Part shown: positions 26,186 through 35,712 of the stretch, piece after piece
How positions within the stretch are numbered: position 1 is the first letter of the stretch
Layout of the letters: each line of letters begins with the position of its first letter
NCBI RefSeq assembly: GCF_004000235.1
Contig: NZ_RCIO01000001.1
Coordinates: 124,001-188,000, forward strand
Length of the DNA: 64,000 bases
From: Mesorhizobium sp. Z1-4
GTDB lineage: Bacteria; Pseudomonadota; Alphaproteobacteria; Rhizobiales; Rhizobiaceae
Direction of reading: 5' to 3'
Program-made: the position numbers and the translations under genes
Notes under the pieces: generated by a model
The model's input: the letters and a program-made list of their open reading frames with translations, nothing else
Database searches by the model: none
What the model was told of the DNA's origin: nothing

Positions 26186-27349
26186 TCAACCTCGGCCGGG
26201 CACGGCGATATTGGCCACCAGGATTGCGCAAAGTCCCAGAGCCGCCGCCGCTACCAGCGACGGAAGCACGAAACTCCCCGTCCAGTCGGCGAGATAACCG
26301 GCCATGACGGGTCCGACGATCTGGCCAAGCCCGAAGGCAGCCGTCATCAGCGCGATGATGCGGCGCGGGGCGTGCGGAGCCAGGCGCCGAGCAGCCTGCA
26401 GGCCAAGCGCAGTGACGCCGATAAAGGTTGCTCCAAGCAGCACCCCGCCGATGAGCGGACCGGCATAGCCGCCAAGCGTAACCGACACGACCACACCTAC
26501 GAGCTCGACCGCACAGCCGGCTGCGTAGGCGCCGAACAGACCGATGCGCGTTGCAACGGTGTTCCAGAGCCAGACCGAGGGTATGCCCGCCAACCCGGTT
26601 GCCAGCCAAACCCAGGCCTCGAACAACCGACCGCCTTCGCCCAGGCGGACGATCGCAACGAGGAAGGTAGCCGTAACCACATAACCGAACCCGAAAAGGC
26701 CGTAGGAAAGAACCAGTCGCGCAAGTTTTAGGTCGAGGCGTAACGGCGGCTCCGCAGCTATCCTGTTGCCGCTGGGGCCCGGGTTCCTGACCATACCGAC
26801 CAGCGCCAGAGCCGCCGCGAGCGACGCTATGCCAGCCCAGATCCAGCCCTGCCGCCAATCGGCACCGGCGTGAAGCAATGCGGCGATCAGGAGCGAAGAC
26901 AGGGCGATACCCAGGCCGACCCCGCCGAAATGCAGTGCCGTCAGCCCCTCGCGACCCGCTCGCCCTAAACGGTCGAACACGATCGACGACAGAAAAATCA
27001 TCACCAGCGCGCTTGCAACGCCGGCGGCAAAACGGATCGCGAGAAAGGCGCTCATGTCGACGGTCATCGCCATGGCCGCTGCAAGTGCGGCGCTGGCGAA
27101 CATGCCGCTCAGGATCACCAGGCGCTCACGCCCGGCACCCCAGCCTCCGGATGCCACGAGCGCACCGGCCAGGTATCCCAGATAGTTAGCGCCCGCGATC
27201 AGGCCGCCGTCAGCGGCCGAAAGCGACAGCCCGTCCATCATGCCTGGAAGGATGGGGGTGAATACGAACCTGCCGATGCCCATGACTGCGGCCATGCCGA
27301 TCATCCCGGCAAGCGCAATCTTGAGGGCGGATACGGACTCGGTGCTCAT
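26186..27349 (-). CDS. YbfB/YjiJ-family MFS transporter
   Basis: The protein of about 387 residues has 12 predicted membrane helices. It begins LKIALAGMIGMAAVMGIGRF with the PILPGM segment typical of the YbfB/YjiJ group, which are uncharacterised major facilitator proteins. A GTG at 27382 would add 11 residues; I chose ATG 27349. It is flanked by a terminator at 27415-27445 that ends transcription from neither obvious upstream gene, so the gene probably has its own promoter downstream of it. Substrate unknown. Confidence 0.85.
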   Translation of the reverse strand: MSTESVSALKIALAGMIGMAAVMGIGRFVFTPILPGMMDGLSLSAADGGLIAGANYLGYLAGALVASGGWGAGRERLVILSGMFASAALAAAMAMTVDMSAFLAIRFAAGVASALVMIFLSSIVFDRLGRAGREGLTALHFGGVGLGIALSSLLIAALLHAGADWRQGWIWAGIASLAAALALVGMVRNPGPSGNRIAAEPPLRLDLKLARLVLSYGLFGFGYVVTATFLVAIVRLGEGGRLFEAWVWLATGLAGIPSVWLWNTVATRIGLFGAYAAGCAVELVGVVVSVTLGGYAGPLIGGVLLGATFIGVTALGLQAARRLAPHAPRRIIALMTAAFGLGQIVGPVMAGYLADWTGSFVLPSLVAAAALGLCAILVANIAVPGRG

Positions 27350-27414
27350 TCCCCATGATCGGCTGACAGACGGTTGCGCCACAACCCGCCAGCGCGCGCC
27401 CGGGCATTGGCCAG

Positions 27415-27445
27415 AAAAAATGCCCCGCCGAAGCGGGGCATTTTG
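27415..27445. terminator. Strong hairpin terminator
   Basis: AAAATGCCCCGC at 27417-27428 pairs with GCGGGGCATTTT at 27433-27444 around CGAA, with flanking A and T runs, so it can function in both directions. On the minus strand it lies just downstream of the BCCT gene (ending 27464) and thus terminates that transcript before the MFS gene. Confidence 0.88.
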
Positions 27446-27463
27446 TTAGCCTACCGTTCGCCG

Positions 27464-29053
27464 CTACCGCTTTTCCGATCTCAGCGCGCGGAATGTCGCG
27501 TACATCATCAGCAGCATCAGTATCGCGAAGGGGAATCCGGTCGCGATCGCGCCTGCCTGCAGGGCCGCGAGGCCGCCGCCAAGCAGAAGCACGATGGCCA
27601 CGAGGCCCTCGAAGATTGCCCAGAACACACGCTGCGCAACCGGGGCGTCGACCTTGCCGCCGGCGGTGATCGTGTCAATCACCAGGGAACCGGAGTCCGA
27701 TGAGGTGACGAAGAACACGATCACCAGGATGATGCCGACCAGCGAAGTCAGCCCTGCCAGAGGCAGTTCGGCAAGCATCCGGAAGAGCGACAGCTCCGGC
27801 ACATAGTCGACCACAGTCTGCTGAACGCCGGTGTAGCCATCGGCCAGGAACTGGTTGAGCGCCGTACCGCCGAAGGTTGTCATCCACAGAATGGAGACCA
27901 GCGTCGGAATGATCAGCACGCAGATAATGAACTCGCGCACGGTACGACCGTAGGACACGCGGGCGATGAACATGCCGACAAATGGCGACCAGGAAATCCA
28001 CCACGCCCAGTAGAACGTGGTCCAGCCATGCAGGAAGCCAGTGTCCTCGCGGCCGATCCAGTTCGAGAGTTGCGGCAAGCGGGTTATGTAGTCCCAGCTA
28101 TTGCTGAAGAAGCCCGTGATGATGGCGAGGGTCGGCCCGAGAATGATCACGAACAGCAGCAGCACCAATGCCAGCACCATGTTGATTTCGGAAAGCCGCT
28201 TCACGCCGGCTTCCAGACCTGCAACGACCGAGACCAGCGCCACGGCGGTGATGCCCAGAATCAGTAGTACTTTCATCGTGTCGGTATTGGGCACGCCATA
28301 GAGTTCGTTCAGGCCCGCCAGGGCCTGCGATGCCCCGAACCCGAGCGACGTGGCCAGGCCGAACAGCGTGGCAAATACCGCCAGCGTGTCGATGACATGC
28401 CCGATCCAGCCGCGAATACGTTCGCCGAAGATCGGATAAAAGGCGGAACGAACCGACAGGGGAAGCTGCTTGTTGTAAGCCGCCAGGGCCAATGACAGTG
28501 CCACCACCGCGTAGATTGCCCAGGGATGCAGACCCCAGTGGAAGATCGTTGCCGACATGCCAACCTCGCGGGCGGCATCGACGGCTTGGGGGTTCACCAT
28601 GCCATCGGTAACCGGAGCAGCTACGCCGAGCGGCGGATTGTTGAAATGGTACATCGGCTCAAGCACGCCGAAGAACATCAGGCCGATGCCCATGCCGGCG
28701 GCAAACAGCATCGCGAACCAGCCGGAATAGGAGAAATCCGGTTTCGCATCGGCGCCGCCGAGCCGCACCTTTCCGAGCGGCGATACGACAATGGCGATGC
28801 AGAACAGGACAAAGAGATTACCCGCGAGCATAAACAGCCAGTCGAAGGTAGATGTCAGCCAGGTTCGCAAGCCGCCGAGAACTTCGCCTGCGCTGTCGCG
28901 GAAAATCAGCGTGACGATGACGAAAGCCACGATCACAACCGCGGAGAAGAAGAAGACAGGGTTGTGAACGTCGAGCCCCAACACTTTCACGTTGTCTTGT
29001 CCCGGCTCGAGTCCGTGATCGGGGACCTCGGTCTTGAAATCGGTTTCAGCCAT
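27464..29053 (-). CDS. BCCT-family (betaine/carnitine/choline) transporter
   Basis: The 529-residue protein has 12 membrane helices and the BCCT landmarks: GFYGLPIG-equivalent FAAGMGIGLMFFGVLEPMYH (glycine-rich stretch in helix 3 and the substrate-binding aromatic box), FHWGLHPWAIYAV, and WTTFYWAWWISWSPFVGMFI. GMGIG in helix 3 is the glycine motif of Na-coupled members. The ATG at 29053 has AAGGAGG about 11 bases upstream. It probably imports glycine betaine or a related quaternary amine for osmoprotection or catabolism. Confidence 0.93.
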   Translation of the reverse strand: MAETDFKTEVPDHGLEPGQDNVKVLGLDVHNPVFFFSAVVIVAFVIVTLIFRDSAGEVLGGLRTWLTSTFDWLFMLAGNLFVLFCIAIVVSPLGKVRLGGADAKPDFSYSGWFAMLFAAGMGIGLMFFGVLEPMYHFNNPPLGVAAPVTDGMVNPQAVDAAREVGMSATIFHWGLHPWAIYAVVALSLALAAYNKQLPLSVRSAFYPIFGERIRGWIGHVIDTLAVFATLFGLATSLGFGASQALAGLNELYGVPNTDTMKVLLILGITAVALVSVVAGLEAGVKRLSEINMVLALVLLLFVIILGPTLAIITGFFSNSWDYITRLPQLSNWIGREDTGFLHGWTTFYWAWWISWSPFVGMFIARVSYGRTVREFIICVLIIPTLVSILWMTTFGGTALNQFLADGYTGVQQTVVDYVPELSLFRMLAELPLAGLTSLVGIILVIVFFVTSSDSGSLVIDTITAGGKVDAPVAQRVFWAIFEGLVAIVLLLGGGLAALQAGAIATGFPFAILMLLMMYATFRALRSEKR

Positions 29054-29427
29054 AGTGTTTCTTCCCTCCTTGGTCGGGGCCCCGTGGCAGCACCAAAGCG
29101 GCAGGATTACCGAACAGCTGGTTGCTGTGCGCGGCGACCGAAGCGCTTAGCTCTTCGCTCGATCGCTGGGCCGCATTTGCGTCACGCGACGAGCCCGAAA
29201 CGGCTGCGCGGCGACGCGCATCAACGGTGGCGCAAGTGCGATAGGCAACGTGGCCTGATCGCGACGGAATGGCGTTCCTTTTCCGACCTTGTAGCGAAAA
29301 CGACGCCCAATTTCACGGGATCAGGGCAAAAAACACCGGGCTGCCTGGGGAAAACCGACTCAAACCCCTGCTGAACGCTGAGGAAAGCGGGCCGGCAGCG
29401 ATGTCGCATTCAAGCCAGTTGTTCCTC
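29054..29427. other. Intergenic region, no gene recognised
   Basis: This 374-base gap lies between the BCCT gene and the end of the ABC ATPase gene, both leftward. It holds the AAGGAGG ribosome-binding site of the BCCT gene at 29065-29071 and a CGGGGCCCCG palindrome at 29075-29084. A BCCT promoter must lie here but no -35/-10 pair stands out. I saw no terminator hairpin after the ATPase stop at 29428 and no structured RNA. Confidence 0.6.
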
Positions 29428-30438
29428 CTATTTGGAGAGACGGATGCGCTTTCCTTCGGCATCGAAGCGGAAGATACGAGAATCGTCGATCACCAGTTCA
29501 TGCCTGGAGCCGACCTCGAATGCGTGCTCGCCGAACATGCGGACGCCGACCAGCCCCGCGTCGGCGCAATTTACGTAAATGTTGGTCTCGCCGCCGAGAT
29601 GTTCGATATGCGAGATTTCGCCGCCAAGCCGGCCGCCCGACGATGCAAGCGTGATGTGCTCGGGCCGCAGGCCCGCGGTCTCCGCATCCTTTATGCCAAC
29701 CAGCCCGGCGTCGACAAAGTTCATCTGCGGCGAGCCGATAAACCCGGCGACGAATTTGTTGGCCGGGTCGTTGTAGAGCTCCATGGGCGAGCCGACCTGC
29801 TCGATAACACCCGCATTCAGGACCACGATGCGGTCGGCCAGCGTCATCGCTTCGACCTGATCGTGCGTCACATAGACCATCGTGGAGCCCAGCTGCCTAT
29901 GCAGTGCGGCGATCTCCAGCCGCGTATTGACGCGGAGCGCTGCGTCCAGGTTGGAGAGCGGCTCGTCGAACAGGAAGAGCTTCGGCTGGCGCACGACAGC
30001 GCGCCCGATCGCGACACGCTGGCGCTGGCCGCCCGATAGCTCAGCCGGCCGGCGCTCCAGATATTCCTCCAGCGACAGCATGCGCGCCGCCACCGCCACG
30101 CGCTCCTCGATGACCGATTTCGGACGGCCTGCCTGCTTGAGGCCAAGGCTCATGTTTCCGCGTACGGTCAGGTGCGGGTAAAGCGCATAGGTCTGAAACA
30201 CCATGGCGATGCCGCGTTCGTTCGGCGGCTTGGCATTGACCACCGCGCCGTCAATCTCGATGGTGCCGGACGAAGTGTCCTCAAGCCCGGCGATCATGCG
30301 GAGCAAGGTCGACTTCCCGCAGCCGGACGGGCCGACAAAGATTATGAACTCGCCGTCTTCGACATCCAGATCGACGCCTTTGATGACGTCGACATTGCCG
30401 AATGATTTGCGGACGTTCCTGAGGCTCAGCGTACCCAC
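29428..30438 (-). CDS. UgpC/MalK-type ABC transporter ATP-binding protein
   Basis: The 336-residue ATPase energises the sugar importer encoded upstream. Walker A is [18 protein letters not shown] near residue 38, the signature is [14 protein letters not shown], Walker B is [13 protein letters not shown], and the H-loop is [11 protein letters not shown]-terminal TOBE/regulatory domain contains GLRPEHI. The GTG at 30438 gives the typical [14 protein letters not shown] start, four bases after the dehydrogenase gene. In-operon position and the CUT1-type partner genes support a carbohydrate role. Confidence 0.93.
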   Translation of the reverse strand: MGTLSLRNVRKSFGNVDVIKGVDLDVEDGEFIIFVGPSGCGKSTLLRMIAGLEDTSSGTIEIDGAVVNAKPPNERGIAMVFQTYALYPHLTVRGNMSLGLKQAGRPKSVIEERVAVAARMLSLEEYLERRPAELSGGQRQRVAIGRAVVRQPKLFLFDEPLSNLDAALRVNTRLEIAALHRQLGSTMVYVTHDQVEAMTLADRIVVLNAGVIEQVGSPMELYNDPANKFVAGFIGSPQMNFVDAGLVGIKDAETAGLRPEHITLASSGGRLGGEISHIEHLGGETNIYVNCADAGLVGVRMFGEHAFEVGSRHELVIDDSRIFRFDAEGKRIRLSK

Positions 30439-30442
30439 TATC

Positions 30443-31492
30443 TCAACCCTGACTCTTGAGTTCGATGACCTTGCCGGTGCGAATGCTCTCGTCGGCTGCA
30501 AGGCAGATGTGCAGCGACGCGACGGCGTCTTCCATATGCCGGGTCAAGTCCACATCGTTGCGGATCGCGTCGATGAGATAGGCCTGTTCGGCATCACAGA
30601 GTTCCTGATGACCCGGCTCGCCCGGAAAATCGACGTCTGTATCCTGGCCACCTGCGCTGTGAATGCGCAGCGCACCGACCTTGGTATGGCCCTCCACGCT
30701 GTCGGAATCCGGATGCATGCCCGACAGGATCGAAACGGCGCCGTTGGGCGAAATGACATCTTTCACGAAATACGCAACTTCGGACATCATCGGACCCCAG
30801 CCGGCTTCATACCAGCCAGCCGAGCCGTCTTCGAAAATGACCTGGAACTGGCCGTAATTGTACATGCCCTGGTCGATCTCGTCCGACAAACGCAGGCCCA
30901 TTCCATGTACACGCACGGGTTTGGCGTCGGTGATCTGGCACATGACGTCGACATAATGAACGCCGCAATCGACGATCGGCGGCGTCGTTTTCATCAATGA
31001 TTTGTGCGTTTCCCAGGTTGCGCCGGTCGACTGCTGGTTGAGGTTCATGCGGAAAACATACGGGCCGCCAAGCGCGCGCGCTTCCGTAACAAGGCGCTGC
31101 CAGGAGGGGTGGTGGCGCAGAATGTAGCCGATCACCAGCTTGCGCCGGTTGGCTTTGGCGCAGTCCACGACGCGGCGCGCATCCTCAACGGTGGTCGAGA
31201 GCGGCTTTTCCACGAAAACATGCGCCCCCGCTTCCAGTGCCATGCAGGCATAGTCGGCATGGCTGTCGGAATAGGTAGCAACGACGACAATGTCGGGTTT
31301 CTGCGCCCGGAGCGCCTCGGCGAAATCGGTGTAAAGCGGGTAGCCAGAGAGCTCGTCCGGCAAGGCGACGGGCGAACGGTTGACCAGTCCGACAATCTCG
31401 GCCTCGCCGTGCTTGTGATGCGCCAGTGCATGGCTGAGGCCCATATTGCCCAGGCCCGCAACCACCACTCTCAACTTGCCGTTCGAACTCAT
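30443..31492 (-). CDS. Gfo/Idh/MocA-family NAD(P)-dependent oxidoreductase
   Basis: The 349-residue protein has an N-terminal Rossmann fold ([20 protein letters not shown]) and the family's [12 protein letters not shown] motif near residue 95. A C-terminal beta-sheet substrate domain follows. Relatives oxidise sugars, inositols or amino sugars at a carbinol carbon; a few are redox-neutral glycosidases. It overlaps the permease gene upstream by 4 bases (ATGA) and is followed closely by the ATPase gene, so it belongs to the sugar-uptake operon. It may convert an unusual amino-sugar before the NagA/SIS steps. Confidence 0.9.
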   Translation of the reverse strand: MSSNGKLRVVVAGLGNMGLSHALAHHKHGEAEIVGLVNRSPVALPDELSGYPLYTDFAEALRAQKPDIVVVATYSDSHADYACMALEAGAHVFVEKPLSTTVEDARRVVDCAKANRRKLVIGYILRHHPSWQRLVTEARALGGPYVFRMNLNQQSTGATWETHKSLMKTTPPIVDCGVHYVDVMCQITDAKPVRVHGMGLRLSDEIDQGMYNYGQFQVIFEDGSAGWYEAGWGPMMSEVAYFVKDVISPNGAVSILSGMHPDSDSVEGHTKVGALRIHSAGGQDTDVDFPGEPGHQELCDAEQAYLIDAIRNDVDLTRHMEDAVASLHICLAADESIRTGKVIELKSQG

Positions 31493-32328
31493 TTAACTGC
31501 TCCTGCGGTGATGCCCCGGATCAACTGGCGCGAGAAGATCAGGTAAAGCACCAGCACAGGCAGGATCGCCAGCGAAAGCGCTGCAAGGACGGCATTCCAG
31601 TTGGTTACGAACTGGCCGATGAAGACCTGCGATCCCAGTGTGATCGTCTTGGTCTGTTCGGCGGGCGCCAGGATTAGCGGGAACCAGAGGTCGTTCCAGA
31701 TCGGGATCATGGTGAAGACGGCCACGGTTGCCATTGCCGGCCGCACCAGCGGCAGGACGAGCCGCGCGAAGATGCGATATTCGCTGAGGCCGTCGATCCG
31801 GCCGGCGTTCTTCAGATCGTCGGAAATATTGCGCATGAACTCCGATAGAATGAAGATCGCGAGCGGAAGCCCCTGCGCTGTGTAGACCAGTATGAGCGCC
31901 GTAAGCGTGTTCACCAGACCGGTTGCCACCATCAGCTGCAGTATCGCCACGGTGCCCAGCCGGATCGGGATCATGATTCCGAGCGCAAGGTAGAGCCCCA
32001 TCAGCGAGTTACCCCGGAAGCGGTATTCAGACAGCGCGAACGCAGCCATCGCTCCGAACAGGAGCACCAGCGTCAGCGAGACGACCGTCACGATGAGGCT
32101 GTTCTGGAAATAGAGCAGGAAGTCGCCCTGTTTCAGTGCGGTTTCGTACCCGACGAGACTGAAGGTCTCGGAATTGGGCAGCTCAAGCGGCGAACGGAAG
32201 ATCGCCTTGCGGGCCTTGAACGAGTTGATGACGATCACAAACACCGGGAACAAGGCAATGACGGTGTAGGTGATCAGGATCGCGTGGGCGGCGATCGATC
32301 GTCCGGCTGAGTGACGTGCGGTGCTCAT
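31489..32328 (-). CDS. Carbohydrate ABC transporter permease (MalG type)
   Basis: The 279-residue inner-membrane protein has six membrane helices and the cytoplasmic EAA loop NAGRIDGLSEYRIFARLVLP, which contacts the ATPase. Its start LITYTVIALFPVFVIVINSF and the motif FRGNSLMGLYLALGIMIPIR are typical of CUT1 sugar importers. Nine bases separate it from the partner permease. Confidence 0.93.
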   Translation of the reverse strand: MSTARHSAGRSIAAHAILITYTVIALFPVFVIVINSFKARKAIFRSPLELPNSETFSLVGYETALKQGDFLLYFQNSLIVTVVSLTLVLLFGAMAAFALSEYRFRGNSLMGLYLALGIMIPIRLGTVAILQLMVATGLVNTLTALILVYTAQGLPLAIFILSEFMRNISDDLKNAGRIDGLSEYRIFARLVLPLVRPAMATVAVFTMIPIWNDLWFPLILAPAEQTKTITLGSQVFIGQFVTNWNAVLAALSLAILPVLVLYLIFSRQLIRGITAGAVK

Positions 32329-32337
32329 AGCGGCGGC

Positions 32338-33264
32338 CTAAAACTGGTAGCGGCGCAGCCGCGTCTGAATGCCGAAGAGGTAGATGCACACCCCGCACAG
32401 GATGATGATGAACATCGCCGTTGCGATGGCGGAGCCCATATTCGGGTCGCCAAGCTGCAATTGGAAGCCGAAGAAGGTGCGGTAGAGGAAGGTACCGAGC
32501 ACATCGGTCGAGAAGTTGGGTCCTGCGAGCGCCCCCTGCGCTGTGTAGATCAGGTCGAAAGCGTTGAAATTGCCGACGAAGGTAAGCACCGAAATGATCC
32601 CGATGGAGGGCAGGATAAGCGGCAGCTTGATACGCCAGAACTGCGCCATGCCGGTAATGCCGTCGCATTCGGCGGCCTCGATGATTTCGTCCGGGATCGA
32701 CAGCAGGGCTGCATAGATCAGCATCATCGGTATGCCGACGAACTGCCACACCGATATCAGGCTGAGCGTGGTGAGCGCGTATTCTTCCTTGCCGAGCCAT
32801 GGCGCAAACAGGCTCTTGAGGCCGACAGCATCAAGCAGCGTGGGCGCGACGCCCCAGAGCGGGCTCAGGATCAGTTTCCAGGCGAAGCCGACAATAACGA
32901 AGGACAGGATAGTCGGGATGAATATCGCGGTCCGGTAGTATGCGGCCATGCGAAGCTTCGGACTGCTCAGCAGCGCCGCCAGCAGAATACCGACCGGGTT
33001 CTGCACCAGCATATGGACGATAAAGAACCAGGTGTTGTTCCAGAGCGCGTTCCAGAAACTATCCGACCAGCGCGGGTCTCCGAACAGGGTTTTGAAGTTG
33101 GTCAGGCCAACGAAAACCTGCTCGTTGTCGACTTCCCTGAAAAGCGCAAGCTGTAAGGTTCCGAAGAGCGGCAGGATCATGATTGCCGTGTAGACCAGCA
33201 CTGCGGGCGCCAGGAAAACGGCAATGTGCCAGCGCCTCGAGCGCTTGTGCGTTTCCCCGTCCAT
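32338..33264 (-). CDS. Carbohydrate ABC transporter permease (MalF/UgpA type)
   Basis: The 308-residue protein has six membrane helices starting with HIAVFLAPAVLVYTAIMILP and the EAA loop EAAECDGITGMAQFWRIKLP. I start it at the ATG 33264 (MDGETHKRSRRW); the longer frame upstream lacks hydrophobic or conserved sequence. It is downstream of the binding-protein gene by 64 bases. Confidence 0.93.
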   Translation of the reverse strand: MDGETHKRSRRWHIAVFLAPAVLVYTAIMILPLFGTLQLALFREVDNEQVFVGLTNFKTLFGDPRWSDSFWNALWNNTWFFIVHMLVQNPVGILLAALLSSPKLRMAAYYRTAIFIPTILSFVIVGFAWKLILSPLWGVAPTLLDAVGLKSLFAPWLGKEEYALTTLSLISVWQFVGIPMMLIYAALLSIPDEIIEAAECDGITGMAQFWRIKLPLILPSIGIISVLTFVGNFNAFDLIYTAQGALAGPNFSTDVLGTFLYRTFFGFQLQLGDPNMGSAIATAMFIIILCGVCIYLFGIQTRLRRYQF

Positions 33265-33328
33265 GATCCGAGCCCCCCTGGTGTCCGACACGGGCCGCGC
33301 AGTCGCGGCCCGTGCCGTTAGTGTAAGC

Positions 33329-34585
33329 CTATTGCTGCGGTGCGTACCAGGAGGCCAGGCCGTCCTGCAGCCGCTTGCCGGCATCTTCAGGCGATTCCGC
33401 GCCACGGATCACGTTGGCGGAGGCGTTCCACGTCTCGTTTTCCAGGTTCGGCGTACCGCGCGACAGGATCTGATAGGTCGAGCGGATCGTCGAATTGCAC
33501 TTGTCGCGCCAGGAGACGAACTCCTGCGCAAGCGGGTCTTCCATCGCCACCGGAGACGAATTCAGCGAGAAGAAGCCCGGCAGTGCATTGGCGTAGAGCG
33601 ATGCGAATTCAGCCGACCCGACCCACTCCAGGAAGGTGCGGGCTGCGTCTGCATTCGGGCTTTTCGCATTCATGCCGATTGCGATATCGGTGTGGTCGGA
33701 GATGTAGCATTCGTCGCCGGCGTTCTGAACCGGCGGGGCAAAGGCGCCCATCTCGAAGTCGGCCTGCGAGTTGAAGCCGGAAATCTCCCACGAACCGGCC
33801 GGATAGATTGCCGCCCGTCCGAGCGTGAACATGTTCTGGCTGTCCGGATAGGTCTGAGCCTCGTAGCCATCGCCCAGATAGTCGGCCCACTTTGCGAGCT
33901 GACGGTAGGGCGCAACCCACTGGTCGTCGGTCAGTTTCTGCTCGCCCTTGATGAGCGCCAAACGACCTTCTTCGCCGCGCCAGTAGTTCGGCCCGACATT
34001 GTTGTAGCCCATGGTTGCAGCTTCCCACTGGTCGTTGGTGCCCATGGCCATCGGAACATAGGTGCCGTCTTCCTTGATCTTGTCGAGAGCGGCGAAGAAC
34101 TCGTCGACCGTGGCCGGAACTTCGACACCGACCTCGGCGAAGGCATCCTTGTTGTAGATGAAGCCATGGATGACCGACGCCATCGGCACGCAGAACGTTG
34201 CCGAGCCGTCGTCGGTCTGCCAGGCCGATTTGGCAACGTCGGAGAAGTTTGCCATCGCTCCGAGATCCGACAGGTCTGACAGGTGACCGGAATCGTAGAG
34301 CGCCAGAGAGGCGTCAAACGGACGGCAGGTGATGAGATCGCCAGCCGACCCTGCTTCGAGTTTCGAATTCAGCACTGCGTTGTATTCAGCCGGCGCCGAC
34401 GGTGTGAAATTGACCTTGATACCCGGATTGGCGGCTTCGAATGCCGGAATCAGGGTGTCCTGCCAGATGCCGAGATCGTCGTTGCGCCAGCTTTCGATGG
34501 TCAGCGTGACGTCCTGGGCGATGGCCTGATTGCCCGCCAGCACCGAGGTGCCCAGCAAGGCCAATGCGAAAGTTCTGAACTTCAT
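33329..34585 (-). CDS. ABC transporter sugar-binding protein
   Basis: The 418-residue periplasmic protein has a signal peptide (MKFRTFALALLGTSVLAG, cleavage near AIAQ). The SBP type 1 fold follows: TLTIESWRNDDLGIWQDTLI, then FEAANPGIKVNF, AGSAGDLITCRPFDASLALY and a GKxAxxxxGSWE-like segment, GRAAIYPAGSWEISG. The ATG at 34585 follows GGGAGAGAGAA. Its position directly after murQ suggests the ligand is MurNAc, GlcNAc or a muropeptide-derived sugar, but that is inference. Confidence 0.92.
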   Translation of the reverse strand: MKFRTFALALLGTSVLAGNQAIAQDVTLTIESWRNDDLGIWQDTLIPAFEAANPGIKVNFTPSAPAEYNAVLNSKLEAGSAGDLITCRPFDASLALYDSGHLSDLSDLGAMANFSDVAKSAWQTDDGSATFCVPMASVIHGFIYNKDAFAEVGVEVPATVDEFFAALDKIKEDGTYVPMAMGTNDQWEAATMGYNNVGPNYWRGEEGRLALIKGEQKLTDDQWVAPYRQLAKWADYLGDGYEAQTYPDSQNMFTLGRAAIYPAGSWEISGFNSQADFEMGAFAPPVQNAGDECYISDHTDIAIGMNAKSPNADAARTFLEWVGSAEFASLYANALPGFFSLNSSPVAMEDPLAQEFVSWRDKCNSTIRSTYQILSRGTPNLENETWNASANVIRGAESPEDAGKRLQDGLASWYAPQQ

Positions 34586-34632
34586 TTCTCTCTCCCTTTG
34601 TGTGCCCCTTGCGGGTGCTGCGAAGTTGCTGA

Positions 34633-35526
34633 TTATCCCCTCTCCACCGAGGCCAGGGCCTTTCTCAGCTTGCCCTGATGCTGGCGGAGCAGGTCGTCTG
34701 CGGACCGGGCATCGGATACACCCGCCGCCATGAGGATTGCGTGCTTTACCGAGCCCTGCGAACGCGACAGAAGCTGCTGCGACGTGACCTCGTCGCACCC
34801 GCCTATGTCGGCGACGATACGGCTGGCCCGCTTGTTCAGCTTGGCATTGTCGGCGCGTAGATTGACCATGTGGCCATCGTGAACATGACCGAGTTCGACG
34901 GCCATGAGCGTCGACATGAGATTGAGCGCGGCCTTCTGCGCGGTGGCTGCGCCCATGCGCGTCGAGCCGCTGATGAGCTCGGGCGGCGTCGGCAGCAGAA
35001 TTGCGATATCTGCCGCTTCCAGAAGCTCTGCGCCGCTGTTGTTCGCAACGCCCACCGTTGAAGCTCCGGCCCGCGCCGCAGCCCGCAAGGCGCCCAGAGT
35101 GTAAGGGGTCGTTCCACTGGCGGAGACGCCAATCAGGCAATCTCCCCGACCCAGCCCGGCCGCACCGACATCGCGGGCGCCCTGCTCCGCATCGTCTTCG
35201 GTCGACCCGGCAAGGTCGCTAAGGCTGGCCGCGCCGCCGGCAATGAGGCACTTCACTCTCGCAACGGGAATGCCAAAAGTGCCTGGCAGTTCCAGGCCGT
35301 CGGCCATCGTCATGAGCGCCGAACTGCCCGCCGCTGCATAGGCAATCGTACCACCGCCGCGTACGCAGGCTGCGAGCCGCGCCGCGGCCTCAACGATCTG
35401 GGGGAAGGCCGACGAAACGGTGTTGAGCGCGCGCAACTGACCGTCAAGCAGCAGCGCGAGAATGCTCTCGGGCTGCTGAAGATCGAGGCCGAGCGACCTG
35501 CTTTCGACACCTTCCGTTGTTGTCAT
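34633..35526 (-). CDS. murQ: N-acetylmuramic acid 6-phosphate etherase
   Basis: MurQ cleaves the lactyl ether of MurNAc-6-phosphate, giving GlcNAc-6-phosphate and D-lactate, in cell wall sugar recovery. The 297-residue SIS-domain protein begins MTTTEGVESRSLGLDL. The catalytic Glu83 of E. coli MurQ aligns with ADGLELPGTFG, Glu114 with AGSTEDDAEQG, and SGTTPYTLG and SGSTRMGAATAQK bind phosphate. The N-terminus is shorter in insertions but intact. AGGAGG lies 11 bases upstream of ATG 35526. It leads the leftward ABC operon and diverges from the kinase gene. Confidence 0.92.
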   Translation of the reverse strand: MTTTEGVESRSLGLDLQQPESILALLLDGQLRALNTVSSAFPQIVEAAARLAACVRGGGTIAYAAAGSSALMTMADGLELPGTFGIPVARVKCLIAGGAASLSDLAGSTEDDAEQGARDVGAAGLGRGDCLIGVSASGTTPYTLGALRAAARAGASTVGVANNSGAELLEAADIAILLPTPPELISGSTRMGAATAQKAALNLMSTLMAVELGHVHDGHMVNLRADNAKLNKRASRIVADIGGCDEVTSQQLLSRSQGSVKHAILMAAGVSDARSADDLLRQHQGKLRKALASVERG

Positions 35527-35712
35527 TCGCGACAAATCCTCCTGCGGCTCATTAATACCATTTTAGTACCACTTGTCCAGCGGATTTTAACCAATTGATG
35601 TCTTCAACTTCGCTGCGCCGCACATAACGCAAGTGTTTCAGTGATTTATTCGGAAAATGAGGGTGCACGAAAAAACGCTTGGTTAATGGTTATAAATTGG
35701 TATTATATTGGC
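35527..35712. promoter_or_regulatory. Divergent promoter region with two TGGTA-type operators
   Basis: The 186-base gap separates murQ from the kinase gene and is AT-rich. Site 1 on the minus strand (35571-35553) reads TGGTACTAAAATGGTATTA; site 2 on the plus strand (35698-35713) reads TGGTATTATATTGGCA. Each has TGG repeated 11 bases apart with a matching TA-rich centre. Site 2 covers a possible -10 (TATTAT at 35701-35706), with TTGGTT at 35679-35684 as a -35. For murQ, TGGACA and TATTAA with 16 bases between them flank site 1. The GntR/UTRA protein encoded at 36600 is the obvious candidate repressor. Confidence 0.6.

Noticed and set aside
34586-35140. Upstream extension of the binding-protein frame to 35140
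   Set aside because: The extension is antisense-like arginine-rich sequence overlapping murQ in another frame; the signal peptide begins at 34585 with a strong ribosome-binding site.
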